A stretch of DNA of 64,000 bases from Ktedonobacter robiniae (GCF_016587375.1 NZ_BNJG01000003.1:744001-808000); one strand, 5' to 3'; shown: positions 52,226-62,234, counted from the stretch's first letter. Notes: generated by a model not told the origin, from the letters alone. Program-made: numbers and translations.

Positions 52226-52618
52226 ATGCATGTGGAACTGCTCGATCTTTTGCGCGCCCGTGAGCAGAACCAGACAGAGGGCTCGGCCGGTTCCCAGAAC
52301 ATCAACCAGGTGCGACAAATGGAAATTGAAGAGCAGATTCCTCGCCTCATGCGGCGCTATACCTTCATTCGCAATGCATTGCTCCTGGTGAAAATGGCGA
52401 TGATTACCTTTGTGGCTGATATGGGTGCGATCGCGCTGGCGGAACTCCTCCCGTCCTTCGTTCCCCTGGTGACAGCACCTCTCGTGGATTTTCTGCTTGG
52501 GGTCACGTTTCTTCTCATCAGCTTGATACTCTCGATCATTGAGCTTTTTCATTCGCATCGGGAAGTAGCCTATGAAGCGACCCAAGGACTGCATCTCGTG
52601 CAACCCGAACAACGTTGA
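52226..52618 (+). CDS. DUF2721-like membrane protein
   Basis: A 130-residue protein with two transmembrane helices (about 50-72 and 85-108) after QMEIEEQIPRLMRRYTFIRNALLL, resembling DUF2721 membrane proteins. Those normally begin with an additional helix that is not encoded upstream here, so this copy may be shortened. The ribosome site is weak. It is divergent from the GH15 gene. Function unknown. Confidence 0.6.
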   Translation: MHVELLDLLRAREQNQTEGSAGSQNINQVRQMEIEEQIPRLMRRYTFIRNALLLVKMAMITFVADMGAIALAELLPSFVPLVTAPLVDFLLGVTFLLISLILSIIELFHSHREVAYEATQGLHLVQPEQR

Positions 52619-53010
52619 CACGTGGAACAGAGCGAAACAAATTATAAACGAAGATGAGAAGCGAGTTGAACTCCTTTCTCATCGCCATGTAAACATATGC
52701 TTTTATGCCGATGATAATAGAGACATGCCTATATTGTCAATTATGCGGCATTATTCCATATATAGAAATCGCTCCTTTGTGATCTCCAATATATACATAG
52801 AAAAACGCTTGTATTACCTTTTGGGGGTCATAACGTTTTTTCCTCCCATTTTTCCCGCTAAGAGGGGTCCCGACATAAAAAACCCTCAAAATTCCGCTAA
52901 GGGAAATCCCCTGCTTGCAGCTTCGAAAACGTGGCGAAATGAGGTGTGGCTTGAATACAAGTCCGGGTTTCCTCTCGGCATTCCCGTGGAACGCCAAAAT
53001 GTTGTCCTCC
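52619..53010. other. Gene-free stretch
   Basis: About 390 AT-rich bases between convergent genes. Two similar segments near 52857 and 52899 (ccgctaag, followed by gggg or ggg) are the only pattern noticed. No terminator-grade hairpin is evident. Confidence 0.35.
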
Positions 53011-53655
53011 CTATTTGAGGCCAGCATCGCGGGCCCGCACAATGGCCTGGGCACAGTCAGCCGCCTGAAGTTTGCTGAAGATATTGGAGACATGGTTCTG
53101 CACCGTCTTGAGGCTGAGGGTAAGGTGTTTGGCAATGACTGCGTTGTTCTCGCCCTGCGCAATCAGGAGAAGGATCTCCCGCTCGCGTTCTGTGAGGTCG
53201 GGAAAGGCGATGGCAGATGCAGTCTGTGGGAGAGCTGAGAAGTAATGGATCATGCGCTGCGCGATGGTGGGGCTGAAGATAGCCTCACCCCGGGAGACGG
53301 CTTTGACTGCCCGCACCAGCTCATCCTGGTCCGCGTCCTTGAGCAGGTATCCACGAGCGCCAGCGCGCATGGCAGCGAAGACCGAGTCGTCGTCTTCAAA
53401 CATTGTGACGACCAGGACCTTTATGTGTGGGCTGGTATGCAGAATGCGACGTGTCGCCTCTATACCGTTCATCTCGGGCATTTTGATATCTATGAGGATC
53501 ACGTCCGGCTGGAGAGCCTCAGCCAGGGTCTCGGTCTCGTTGCCGTTCGCGGCCTCACCAATCACTTCCATGTCCGGGAGATCGCGCAGCATGGCCCGCA
53601 CTCCCTCACGGTAAAAGGCATGATCATCGGCAATCAGCAGGCGAATTCGCTCCAT
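53011..53655 (-). CDS. NarL/LuxR-type response regulator
   Basis: A 214-residue two-domain regulator. The receiver has IADDH (acidic pair), phospho-acceptor Asp56 in VILIDIKMPEMNG, and K in LLKDADQDELV. The GerE-type HTH is LTEREREILLLIAQGENNAVIAKHLTLSLKTVQNHVSNIFSKLQ. It acts as a transcription factor controlled by the adjacent histidine kinase, 30 bases upstream on the same strand. Confidence 0.93.
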   Translation of the reverse strand: MERIRLLIADDHAFYREGVRAMLRDLPDMEVIGEAANGNETETLAEALQPDVILIDIKMPEMNGIEATRRILHTSPHIKVLVVTMFEDDDSVFAAMRAGARGYLLKDADQDELVRAVKAVSRGEAIFSPTIAQRMIHYFSALPQTASAIAFPDLTEREREILLLIAQGENNAVIAKHLTLSLKTVQNHVSNIFSKLQAADCAQAIVRARDAGLK

Positions 53656-53685
53656 CTGGTTGTTTCCTTCCCCTCAAGAGATGTT

Positions 53686-55622
53686 CTATGATTTTAGGGG
53701 CAGCCGCACCTGAACACAGGTACCCCGGCCCTGTGTTGTTGTCAACATGAACTCACCTCCCAGTTCCGCGACCCGTTCGCGCATCGAGGTGATACCGACG
53801 CCAGCGTGGCTCTCCTCGGACAGGCCACACCCATCATCGCTGACCGAAAGGTACAGGAAGCGTTCTGCCAGTACCAGTCGTAGGAAGCAGTGTTGGGCTT
53901 GTGCATGACGCACGACGTTGGTGAGCGCCTCCAGGGCGATGCGATAGGCCGCAACCTCCACAGCAGCAGAAAGTTCCGCCATATCCGAGAGAGGAGTGGG
54001 CACTTCTAGAGAGATGTGCAGGCCATTCGTCTCCTGGAGTTGCATCACGTGTTCGCTAATGGCTGAGACCAGACCCAGCTCATCCAGCACAGGTGGGCGT
54101 AGCGCATAGACGACGCGGCGAATATTGGCAATGGTGTCTTTGACCTGCGCCTTGAGGGTATCCAGGAGCGCAATAGCGGTATCAGGATCACGTGGGACCA
54201 GGTGACCAGCCGTATCAATACGCTGGGATAGGCTGGCAAGCGTTGGGCCAACACAGTCATGTAGATCGCGCCGTAAGCGACGGCGCTCCTCTTCCCGTGC
54301 CAGCACCAGGCGCTCGCGTGCCTTTTGCAGATCGGTTGTCAGCCGGACGGCGTGCGTGGCGAGACCCGCCTGGCGCGCCAGTTCATCAAGCAGGCGCCTA
54401 TCCGCGGGTGTGAAGGCTTCACCAGGAGAGCGCGGAGCGAGCTGGAACTGGCCGAGGGTCTGCTCCTGGTAGGTAAGCGGCAGTGTCAGGAGCTCTCCCA
54501 TAGGCTGGCCATAGCTGGCTGCCAGCTCAAGCGTCTCCTCCTGTTTCCACAAAATTGCCGCATAGGGGAGCTTGAGCGCCTGGGCCACCGTTTCGACAAT
54601 GGTCGAGAGGACTGCATCGGGCTCAAGCGTCTCCTTCAGCCGCTGAGAAAGCCGCGCAATCACCAGGTAAGGTTCGTCACGCTGACCATAAAGCAGGCGA
54701 TTCACGCCACGTTGCAAGAACGCACGCAAGGGTTGAAAGAGCACCGCGATCAGGCCAGCAGCGAGCAGGGTAATAAAGAAGTTCCCCTGAGCTTGAAGCA
54801 GTGTCCCCAACGTTCCTACGATGAGCGCATACAGACTGATAGTGCTCAGCGTCAGTAGACCGTAGACAAGGGTGCGGTTAATGATCAGGTCAATATCCCA
54901 CAACCTGTAGCGCAAAATAGCAAAGCCAATGGAGAACGGGATGAGGAGCAAAAAGAAGAGTTGGGAGACATTGAACAGGCTCCGCACCACTACATTCGCA
55001 AGCATTCCCTGAAGAAAGAGCAGGGCTGAGAGTGCCGTCCACACAATATAGCCGCTCCCACAACTTCCTATCCCAAAGAAGACCCATTTGGCCTGTTGCC
55101 GCTGCACCTGGTTGGATATGCGCCGGTAGCGATACACCTGAACCGCTACCAGACCTCCCACAGACAGGAGGATACACCCAAAGATGATTAGCGCCAGGCT
55201 ATTTATAGGCTCGGATGCGGCGGGGACGAAGGTATAGATTCCCCAGGTGATCACTGATCCAAGCGCAAGCCATGCGCTCCAACGCGGGAGAAAGCGCCCG
55301 GTGGGAAAGAGGCAGCCAAAGAGCGGGATGCCGATATCGCTGAGAAACGTGAGGAGGTTGATTGGCACGCTCCATGAAGAAGGAAGCGTCCTCAGCATGA
55401 GCTCAAGCGTGCCCACAGGGCCATCCAGTCTCGACTTCTGCCCCACGTTCGCCACACAATAAGGGCCCCTATCCCAAGATACGTGATTGCCATAAGGAGA
55501 TTACATATTATTATAAGGAAGGCAATATAGGCATTGAGGGAGAATCCCCACGCGTGCAGGGCTCGTATCCCGTCCTGCGTGAGCTGGCCACTGACATCGT
55601 CAGGAGCAAGAGCGGAAGTCAC
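53686..55622 (-). CDS. GAF/HisKA_3 histidine kinase, frameshifted and 5'-truncated
   Basis: The C-terminal 589-residue frame has several transmembrane helices, a GAF domain (about 290-420) and a NarX/DesK-type core: HisKA_3 (EEERRRLRRDLHDCVGPTLASLSQRID, phospho-His in DLHD) and HATPase (VRHAQAQH, DDGCGL, GVGITSMRERVAELGG). A preceding 76-codon frame (QLTQDGIRALHAWGFSLNAYIAF ... VWRTWGRSRDWMALW) is the natural continuation; the two join if one base is missing near 55411-55419 (a GGG run). Even joined, the first transmembrane helix and loop typical of the family are absent, so the 5' end is truncated. Partner of the NarL-type regulator. Confidence 0.82.
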
Positions 55623-55697
55623 GCGCCATCCACCCTATGCCGAGATCGCCGAGCCAGCTGGACGACGCCACGCCATCATGGCCCTGCATGGCCCCCG

Positions 55698-56585
55698 TCA
55701 GCCCAACGCCCCTATCCAGCCGACGATAGCCCGCCCGATTTCGTCTGGCGAATCTTCCTGGACGAAATGGATCCCCGACACCTTGTTCTCGGTGAGCGCG
55801 GGCCACCCGCGGACGAGGTTGACCAGTGTATCGTTGGCGAGAATCGCACCTGGCTCTGCCTTCAGGAACAGCTTGGGCACATTGCTCGCCTCCAGCCAGT
55901 CCGCGTAATCAGTCGCGATCGCATGCACATCGGCGGGCTCGCCCTCGATGGGGATTTCCCGGGGCCACGTCAGCGTTGGCCGTCGCCCCTCGCCAGGCTC
56001 GGCGAACGGCCTTCGGTATTCCGCCATCTCCTCGTCGGAGAGGGTGCGCAGGACGGCCTTCGGCAGGATCTGCTCGATGAAGAAGTTGTCTCGCAGGATC
56101 ATATCCTCGCCAGCCTCCGAACGCAGCGCCTCCAAGGCTTGACGCATTCCCATCTTGTTCCAGTGGTCCCGGCCCTGCGGCGCCACGATCGCCTCCATGA
56201 ACGCGATTCCCTTCACAGCCTCGCGGTGGCGGTTGGCCCAGTCGAAGCCGAGGGCCGAGCCCCAGTCATGGACGACGAAGGTGACCCGCTCGCGCACGTC
56301 CAGGGCCTCGAGCAAAGCGTCGAGGTAGCGCCGGTGCTCGACGAAGCGATACGAGCCGGGGCCGCTGTTAGGCAGCTTGTCGGAGTCGCCCATGCCGATC
56401 AGGTCGGGGGCGATGCAGCGGCCTCGTGGCTGCAGGTGCGGCAACACGTTGCGCCAGAGGTACGACGAGGTGGGATTGCCGTGCAGCAGCACGATAGGGT
56501 CGCCCTCTCCCACCTCCACGTACGCCATCTCGCTGCAGAGAATCCGCCGCCGCTGCTTTTGGTACGGAAATGCTGCAGAGATCAT
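55698..56585 (-). CDS. dhaA: Haloalkane dehalogenase
   Basis: A 295-residue alpha/beta-hydrolase closely matching DhaA/LinB-type haloalkane dehalogenases, which hydrolyse carbon-halogen bonds. The nucleophile is Asp107 with halide-binding Trp108 (FVVHDWGS), the oxyanion/halide Asn is in HGNPTSSYLW, the acid Glu131 in FMEAIVAP and the base His273 in GIHFVQED, so all catalytic residues are present. Codons are markedly richer in G and C at third positions than in the neighbours, suggesting recent transfer. It sits directly upstream of a histidine kinase that lost its 5' end, which may mark the insertion point. Confidence 0.92.
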   Translation of the reverse strand: MISAAFPYQKQRRRILCSEMAYVEVGEGDPIVLLHGNPTSSYLWRNVLPHLQPRGRCIAPDLIGMGDSDKLPNSGPGSYRFVEHRRYLDALLEALDVRERVTFVVHDWGSALGFDWANRHREAVKGIAFMEAIVAPQGRDHWNKMGMRQALEALRSEAGEDMILRDNFFIEQILPKAVLRTLSDEEMAEYRRPFAEPGEGRRPTLTWPREIPIEGEPADVHAIATDYADWLEASNVPKLFLKAEPGAILANDTLVNLVRGWPALTENKVSGIHFVQEDSPDEIGRAIVGWIGALG

Positions 56586-57034
56586 GTTGGCTTCTCCTTC
56601 TTTACTTTAGAGTAAACGCAGGTTAGGGGAGTGGAAAGAGGCGGACAGTGGAGCTTTTTGGTATCGCGGTCCGCCCCTCCATGCCATGAGCTTGGACTGT
56701 TTTTCAGGTTCTTCACATTTTGGCACTCTCAAGCGTAGCGTACTGAGATGCTCTTTGCAAGCGGGGCAGTGGGTGAGCCTGATCGTATCCATGGAAAGAG
56801 GCGGAGAGTTTTCCACAGGTCGTCCACACACTAGCTGTACATTTTGAAATGAAACGGGCCTATCCCAGTTTTGGTAATTGATGAGTTTACTAGACATCTC
56901 TGGCCTTTTCTTCGAGCACAGAAGAAGGACAAAAATCCTTGTCACTGATGTGCTTTCGCCAAATTTGGGACAGTTCCGCGCAACGAGCGATGACCAGTAG
57001 CAAGCAGAGAAAATATGTGCTTTCTTGAGAAAAA
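56586..57034. other. Gene-poor stretch
   Basis: About 450 bases between the dehalogenase and a transposase remnant. A minus-strand frame at 56607-56897 with CPACKEH was considered but lacks a good start. Nothing else was recognised. Confidence 0.35.
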
Positions 57035-58100
57035 AGAAGCAACCTTGGCAATCGTGGGAACGGGCGGTATCGGAAAGAACTGCGTAAGGGGCTCTCCGCC
57101 ATTGGTCAGTATCTGACGACCCACCACCTTCCGCAAGAACGCGTGCTGCTGCGCCTCGACGGACAATATGACAACGGAGCCGTGCTCTCCGACGTGGCTG
57201 GGTTCACGTTTGTCACCCGTGGCAAAGACTATCACCTGCTCGATCATCCGCTCATTCAGGCGCGTCTGCACCTGCCACCTGATCAATTCCAGCAGCGTCC
57301 CGAAAGTCAGATGGCGCGCAGTCTCTACGACTGCCCACAGATCCCGATGGGATCTGATGAAGTGTCCTGCCGCGTGGTCGTGGCAATGCATCCGGCAGGC
57401 AAAAAGAAGAGCCCGGTTGGCGTCACGCGTGCAGGCATGGTCTACGAACTGTTCTTCACCAACCTGCCACAACACGCCTTCACTGCCTGCGATGTCGTCG
57501 AGTTGTACCTGCATCGCGGTGCCTTTGAACCCGCGCTCTCAGATGAAGACCGAGAGATTGATCCCGACAGGTGGTGCAGCCATTCGGCCTGGGGGCAAGA
57601 ATGCTGGCAGGCCGTGGCCCAATGGGTGTGGAACCTGAGGTTGGAGCTGGGCCATCAGCTCAAGCCGGAGCCACTGCGCACGACCGAGTTTGCTCCTGCT
57701 CTCCTACCACCTCCACCACATACAGCTCCTGCCTCTGACTATGCCCCTCCAGAAGTGGGTTCAGCATGGAAGGCCGGCCGCTTCGCGGGCCACGATTTCA
57801 CCCTCCAATCAGACGGGACCCTCCAGTGTCCAGCAAACCAGGAGCTTCGTGTCCAGGAACAGCGCCGAGGAGCCGATGACAGCCTGCGCATCGTGTACGC
57901 AGCCGGTATCCGCAGCTGCCGTCCCTGCCCCTGCGCGAGCAGTGCCAATGGAATCGCAGCGAAACGCATAAACTGCGCCAGGTGAGTGTGCTGCTGCATC
58001 CCCTCAGCGTCGGGGAAGAGCCGCTGCTCTGGCGAGACTGGAAGGAATGGGCGTGTGAAGCGAACGAGGAGGGTCGCTGCGGATTACTGCGCTCGGCCTG
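57035..58100 (+). pseudogene. DDE-type transposase remnant
   Basis: The open frame enters at NLGNRGNGRYRKELRKGL without a start and continues with ERVLLRLDGQYDNGAVLSDVAG (probable first catalytic Asp), FVTRGKDYHLL, and a C-terminal CPANQEL ... GIRSCRPCP zinc-like part. At the C run 57928-57931 the frame shifts; the continuation LREQCQWNRSETHKLRQVSVLLHPL is in the next frame. The 5' third is missing and the 3' end is overwritten by the metallophosphoesterase gene. The IS family was not assigned (IS4-like in style). Confidence 0.75.
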
Positions 58101-58830
58101 TGGTCAGCCACTGTGCCCAATCAGCGCGCTGATTGCCACGTGCGACCTGTGCTGCCTGCTCCCATGCGTACGGCACCTGAATATGCTCCACCTGCCACCC
58201 GTGCTGGTTCTGACACAAAAGTGCATAACGAGCGTGAGGGCTGCCGGATTCCATCCCATAGGTCTCCATCGAGTAGGCCGGCATTCCAACGCTCCCAGGG
58301 TTAATGAGGAGTTTTCCTTGCGCGAGGGAAACCGTGCGCGGGATGTGGCTATGTCCACTGAGAATAACGGGTTGGGCAATCTCAGCACAGCTTTTCGCGA
58401 TGGCTGAAGTGCTTCTCAAGAAGACCCCAGAAGGAGTGACCTCTTCAAGGAGATACGACGCATCGAAGAGGTCGCCATGACAGACAAAGAGCTCATCGGC
58501 GACAATGGTGGTGTCCGGCAAGGAGCGCAGCCAGGCAAAATGAGCCGGGGTGAGCTGGGTGCAGGTGTAGTTTTGAGAGAGCGAGCGTTTTTCCTGCGGC
58601 AGAAACAGTTCGCGATCGTCATTGCCGCAAACGTTCACCATCTTACGGGCGATGAGCAGGTCGGCGGTGCCCGCGGGATCGAGTGGGCCAGTCAGGTGAT
58701 CTCCCAGATTCACGATCCGTTGGATACCTCGGCGATCGATATCCTGCAAGACTGCTTCCAGGGCCCAACGATTCCCATGGATATCGGCAATGACCGCCAG
58801 AGAAGTGTGAAAGGTCTTCGTTTCGCTCAT
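58084..58830 (-). CDS. Metallophosphoesterase
   Basis: A 248-residue calcineurin-like phosphoesterase of the YfcE/MJ0936 kind. The metal-site motifs appear in order: DIHGN near the N-terminus, GDH in RIVNLGDHLTGP, GNDD in NVCGNDDRE, H in FVCHGDLFD, and GHSH in VILSGHSHIPR. It hydrolyses phosphodiesters or phosphomonoesters; the substrate is unknown. The start at 58830 (MSETKTF) follows GAGAAAA; an upstream ATG at 58848 is less likely. Its 3' end overlaps the degenerate tail of the transposase. Confidence 0.9.
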   Translation of the reverse strand: MSETKTFHTSLAVIADIHGNRWALEAVLQDIDRRGIQRIVNLGDHLTGPLDPAGTADLLIARKMVNVCGNDDRELFLPQEKRSLSQNYTCTQLTPAHFAWLRSLPDTTIVADELFVCHGDLFDASYLLEEVTPSGVFLRSTSAIAKSCAEIAQPVILSGHSHIPRTVSLAQGKLLINPGSVGMPAYSMETYGMESGSPHARYALLCQNQHGWQVEHIQVPYAWEQAAQVARGNQRADWAQWLTTGRAQ

Positions 58831-58907
58831 GGTTTTCTCTTTTCTCAATGCAAGGTGTTTTCAGAAAAGTCTACCATATCGCCGCTTCTTTGCAAATATG
58901 CAGGATG

Positions 58908-60953
58908 TCAAAGATGGCACGTCTCGGATGGTGCTGCGCTTTTGGTGACGACATTGGGACTGGCCGTGGTGACGATGCTGGTATGCTCAACGTCGAGCTG
59001 TACGAGGTTGAGCAGGTTGAGCAAAATGGTCAGCTGGCGACTAAAGCTAAAGCTTTTGCTGGTCTCACCCGCGGCAAAGGTGAGTGTCATTGTGTTATAG
59101 CTTGCTCCGTTATCGGATGAGTATTTGACGATAACCACGCCGCCAGGGCTGTTGGCACTGACTGTGATTGTCGCGATATAGGTTATGGTGGCGATACCTC
59201 CACAGGAGGCCGAGATGGTAGGGGGATCGAAAGTGATATCGACTCCTTGCACCTGGAAGGGATTGATTGCTGTCGATGCCACGCTCCCGGTTGGGATAGG
59301 CGCTGGTCTGGTCGATGTGCCAGTGGCTCCGGCTGTAGGTGCTGGGGGAGGAGCTCCTGAGGCCCTGGGGGATGTGGGACTTGCCTGAGTACTTCCGGGC
59401 GTCTTGCCAATGGTCGGGCTGCCTGTTGCTCCAGGCGTTTGAGTTGCTGGAGGCGTGCCAGATGTTTGAGTCGTTGGAGGCGTGCCAGGCGTTTGAGTTA
59501 TTGGAGAGGCGCCAGATGTTTGAGTTGCTAAAGGGGAAATGGGCGTTTGAGCCCGCAGAGAGAAGCCAGGCATAAACGTTGAGGCATAGCTATTGAGGAC
59601 GGTGTTCATTGTAAGTGTTCCTAGAAGCCCGAGAATGATAAGAAGCATAACTACACCCAGGAGCAATCTCCCGCGCCTCTTCTTGCGCTCTCTGTCATTG
59701 CGACTGGCAGTGTTCCACATGGATAGAGCGGGCTCTTGCTCGTCTCCTTTTACATCGATAGAATTGAATGTAGAGGTCGGCTTAGCTTGTTTCAGCTCGC
59801 TAGATGCCTGTTTCAGTTGATACTCGCCTATCTGTGGTAAGGGTGCGGCCGGTTCTTCCGCAGAATTAGTAGGCTCGCTCGTACGGAGTGAGGGGTCTGG
59901 CCAATCTACTCCTGTGATGGGTGATGATGGCGTCCCATAGCCGCTCGAAAGAGTGCGGGAACTGCTCGCACTATGGAATGAGACGCTCCGTGAGCCAGCG
60001 CTCAACTCAGATAGGGAGCATTGGCTGGGCAATTCGGCACTGCACTCTGATGTCGAGTGCTCAGGCACTGGTTTAGCGGGGGCTGATGTACCGTGGAGGG
60101 CCTGGTGAAAGGCCTGCGCGAAGGCGACTATGGTGGGATAACGTTCCTCGGACTTCTTCGCCAGGCCGCGCTGGATGACAGCGCTCAACTCAGGAGAAAT
60201 CTGCGGATCAAGCTGACTGGCATCGGGTGGCGCGGTCTGGATATGCTGGTAGAGGATGTTCACGGCATCGCCCTGAAAGGGATATTGCCCAGTTAGCAAC
60301 TTGTAGCTCATGATTGCCAGGGAATACTGGTCGCTGGCGGGCACAGCCTCTCCACGCCACTGTTCGGGGGCCATGTAATTTGGCGTGCCGCGGGCGTGTT
60401 TGCTTGAATTGGAAGAGCCCAGGCGCAGGCGAGCCAGGCCAAAGTCCGAGAGCAGGAGGTGGGGCACGTCGGGCTGGTAATAACTATTACTGACTAGAAA
60501 GTTCGATGACTTTACGTCCTGGTGAACGACCTGATGGTCGTGAGCGTATTGAAGCGCTTCCGCCGCCTGGCGCACGATTGGTTCTACCATCAGAGGAGGT
60601 AGCTTCGCACGGCGCAGCTTACGCAGCCAGATGTCAAGCGAGCCCGCGGCATGATACGGCATCACGAGATACGTGAGTTGGGCAGCATTCAACATGGTCA
60701 CCCCATAATCGAAGAGGGGCAAAATATGGGGATGATCCAGCATCGAGATCATGCGCGCCTCGCGCTGAAAGATGCGTAATGTCTTACTGCTTGCCTCGCC
60801 GCCCTCATCCTCCGCCTCATTGGTGCAAACGATCTTTACCGCAACCTGGCGCGCGAGGCGCAAGTCATCCGCGAGATAGATCTCGCCCATGCCTCCGTTT
60901 CCCACCAGTCGAAGTAAGCGGTAATTATGTATATGCAATCCATCGAGTGGCAT
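58908..60953 (-). CDS. Transmembrane Ser/Thr kinase with extracellular domain
   Basis: A 681-residue Hanks-type kinase. The N-terminal kinase has GNGGMGEIYLADD (glycine loop), catalytic HQDVKSSNFLV, DFGLARL and GTPNYMAPEQW; Gln replaces the Arg of HRD, as in some relatives, while the catalytic Asp remains. A Ser/Pro-rich juxtamembrane region is followed by one transmembrane helix (LLLGVVMLLIILGLLGTLTM), a Thr/Pro repeat stalk and a C-terminal beta-rich domain (ISASCGGIATITYIATITVSANSPGGVVIVKY) facing outside. The kinase is probably active and the outer domain a sensor or wall-binding part. No phosphatase gene is adjacent. Confidence 0.92.
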   Translation of the reverse strand: MPLDGLHIHNYRLLRLVGNGGMGEIYLADDLRLARQVAVKIVCTNEAEDEGGEASSKTLRIFQREARMISMLDHPHILPLFDYGVTMLNAAQLTYLVMPYHAAGSLDIWLRKLRRAKLPPLMVEPIVRQAAEALQYAHDHQVVHQDVKSSNFLVSNSYYQPDVPHLLLSDFGLARLRLGSSNSSKHARGTPNYMAPEQWRGEAVPASDQYSLAIMSYKLLTGQYPFQGDAVNILYQHIQTAPPDASQLDPQISPELSAVIQRGLAKKSEERYPTIVAFAQAFHQALHGTSAPAKPVPEHSTSECSAELPSQCSLSELSAGSRSVSFHSASSSRTLSSGYGTPSSPITGVDWPDPSLRTSEPTNSAEEPAAPLPQIGEYQLKQASSELKQAKPTSTFNSIDVKGDEQEPALSMWNTASRNDRERKKRRGRLLLGVVMLLIILGLLGTLTMNTVLNSYASTFMPGFSLRAQTPISPLATQTSGASPITQTPGTPPTTQTSGTPPATQTPGATGSPTIGKTPGSTQASPTSPRASGAPPPAPTAGATGTSTRPAPIPTGSVASTAINPFQVQGVDITFDPPTISASCGGIATITYIATITVSANSPGGVVIVKYSSDNGASYNTMTLTFAAGETSKSFSFSRQLTILLNLLNLVQLDVEHTSIVTTASPNVVTKSAAPSETCHL
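59437..59540 (-). repeat. 27-bp tandem repeat in the kinase stalk
   Basis: Units start at 59437, 59464, 59491 and 59518 (gtttgagttgctggaggcg-type, with point differences), about 3.7 copies. They encode nine-residue TQTPGTPPA-like repeats in the extracellular stalk. Copy number could vary without breaking the frame. Confidence 0.85.
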
Positions 60954-61355
60954 CTTTGACCCCTGTAGCCCTTAAAATAAAAATCATGCATGTTACGACG
61001 ACAAATCGCCCTGTATTTATCACTACTTTGAAACATAGGTGTTTATCAATGCTCGGCTTTAGTTATATGCTTATCCTGATGTTGTTATCTGTACAATACA
61101 AATTTAACAAATATGATGCATTTTGACAATTAATAAAACATAAAAAGATAGGGTAGTGAGTAAAACGAAAGAAAACGCATTGCTCGCAAAAATTCTCGGA
61201 GCACCGTCATTTTTCAGGTTCCCAAGCTTCAATTGATCAGAGAAGAAAAGCCATATCCTGTTGGAGCACGTCTATGAGGTGCCGTGTGTATTGATTGGGT
61301 AGTCGTTTTTGAAGACTACGTGCTAGCACTCGTACATTGATCAATAGGAGCGAAG
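60954..61355. other. Intergenic region
   Basis: About 400 AT-rich bases that should hold the kinase promoter. A minus-strand frame around 61237-61345 (VRVLARSLQKRLPNQYTRHLIDVLQQDM) looks protein-like but has no start; it could be a remnant. Confidence 0.35.
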
Positions 61356-61499
61356 ATGCCCAAGAAACGCCAGGGACAGGGGAAGACAAAGAAACAGCAG
61401 AACAAAGGAAGACTGACAACCTCTCATGCAAGAAAAATCGTATTGAGGAGGCACGGGTTACGCCGCTGGCTCCTGGCCCATCAGATATCAGTTCTTTGA
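61356..61499 (+). CDS. Small basic protein, hypothetical
   Basis: A 47-residue, strongly basic frame (MPKKRQGQGKTKKQQNKGR ... RRHGLRRWLLAHQ), with GGAG 5 bases before the ATG. It could bind nucleic acid or be the remaining N-terminus of a longer protein. No family is recognised and no promoter is evident. Confidence 0.3.
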   Translation: MPKKRQGQGKTKKQQNKGRLTTSHARKIVLRRHGLRRWLLAHQISVL

Positions 61500-61525
61500 T
61501 CGAGCCCTATAGCAAGGAGTTGCTT

Positions 61526-62044
61526 CTAGCGTTTTTTTTCCTGTGCATCGTGCCTCGCAGCTGCTTGCGCCTGCTTGGATAGCTCTCGTCGTCGCACGTT
61601 AGCGTCTAAAGCCTGGACCTCATTAACCAGCACCGCATTTGAGGCTGGATCCAATGCTTTCTTTGACGATTTTTTGATGGCCTCACGTGTGGCGGTGATG
61701 GTGCCATATTTATGTGGATGAGCTTCTTCAGCCGCGTCGTACATCGCGCTCAGTTCAGTTAGTATCCACTTCAAGTGAGTTCCATACGCCAATTCATCGT
61801 CTGGGACCATGGCAACTACTACCGTAACAATAGCAGGCCATCCTGGCAATGGCTCTAATATACCATTATCAATGTTCCTGAAAATAGACCGGAGATTAGA
61901 CACCCACTGACGATTTGTACGACATTTCTGTCCCAACATCTCAGTCGTGATGCCCTTCTCTTTAGATATCTTAAACATGTGGAGCATTTCCTCAGCTAGC
62001 TTTTGCACCTCAATTGGAACACGCTGCTCTCGCTCTTTTTTCAA
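61526..62044 (-). CDS. Unknown helical protein with HTH-like segment
   Basis: A 172-residue, mostly helical, charged protein. Residues about 15-55 (AEEMLHMFKISKEKGITTEMLGQKCRTNRQWVSNLRSIF) could form a helix-turn-helix; the C-terminal third is Lys/Ala-rich (SKKALDPASNAVL, RRRELSKQAQAAARHDAQEKKR) and coiled-coil-like. The start is a TTG with GGAG 8 bases upstream; no ATG fits. It is divergent from a strong promoter at 62178 and might regulate it, but this is only positional inference. Confidence 0.55.
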   Translation of the reverse strand: MKKEREQRVPIEVQKLAEEMLHMFKISKEKGITTEMLGQKCRTNRQWVSNLRSIFRNIDNGILEPLPGWPAIVTVVVAMVPDDELAYGTHLKWILTELSAMYDAAEEAHPHKYGTITATREAIKKSSKKALDPASNAVLVNEVQALDANVRRRELSKQAQAAARHDAQEKKR

Positions 62045-62177
62045 TATTATTCTCCTATTATTATCTAATATAAAATTTAATGTGCATCTACATGCCGTTA
62101 ATTGTAAAATGGCTTATAGAATATTCCTCTTATTCACATCACAAAACACTAGATGAGATAGAAATATTAGGAAAAGC

Positions 62178-62234
62178 TTGACAAACGCATCATTTTCTCC
62201 TATTATTTACCCAATACGTAAGGAATCCTTACGT
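62178..62234 (+). promoter_or_regulatory. Near-consensus promoter with palindromic operator
   Basis: TTGACA (62178-62183), a 17-base spacer and TATTAT (62201-62206), followed by the perfect 19-base palindrome acgtaaggaatccttacgt at 62216-62234, which would overlap the transcription start. It fits a strong promoter held off by a dimeric repressor. Confidence 0.75.

Noticed and set aside
56607..56897. Minus-strand frame with a CPACKEH motif
   Set aside because: One metal-binding-like pair is not enough; no good start site and no related neighbour.
61237..61431. Minus-strand frame with protein-like C-terminus
   Set aside because: No start codon with a ribosome site; it overlaps the small basic ORF and a probable promoter region.
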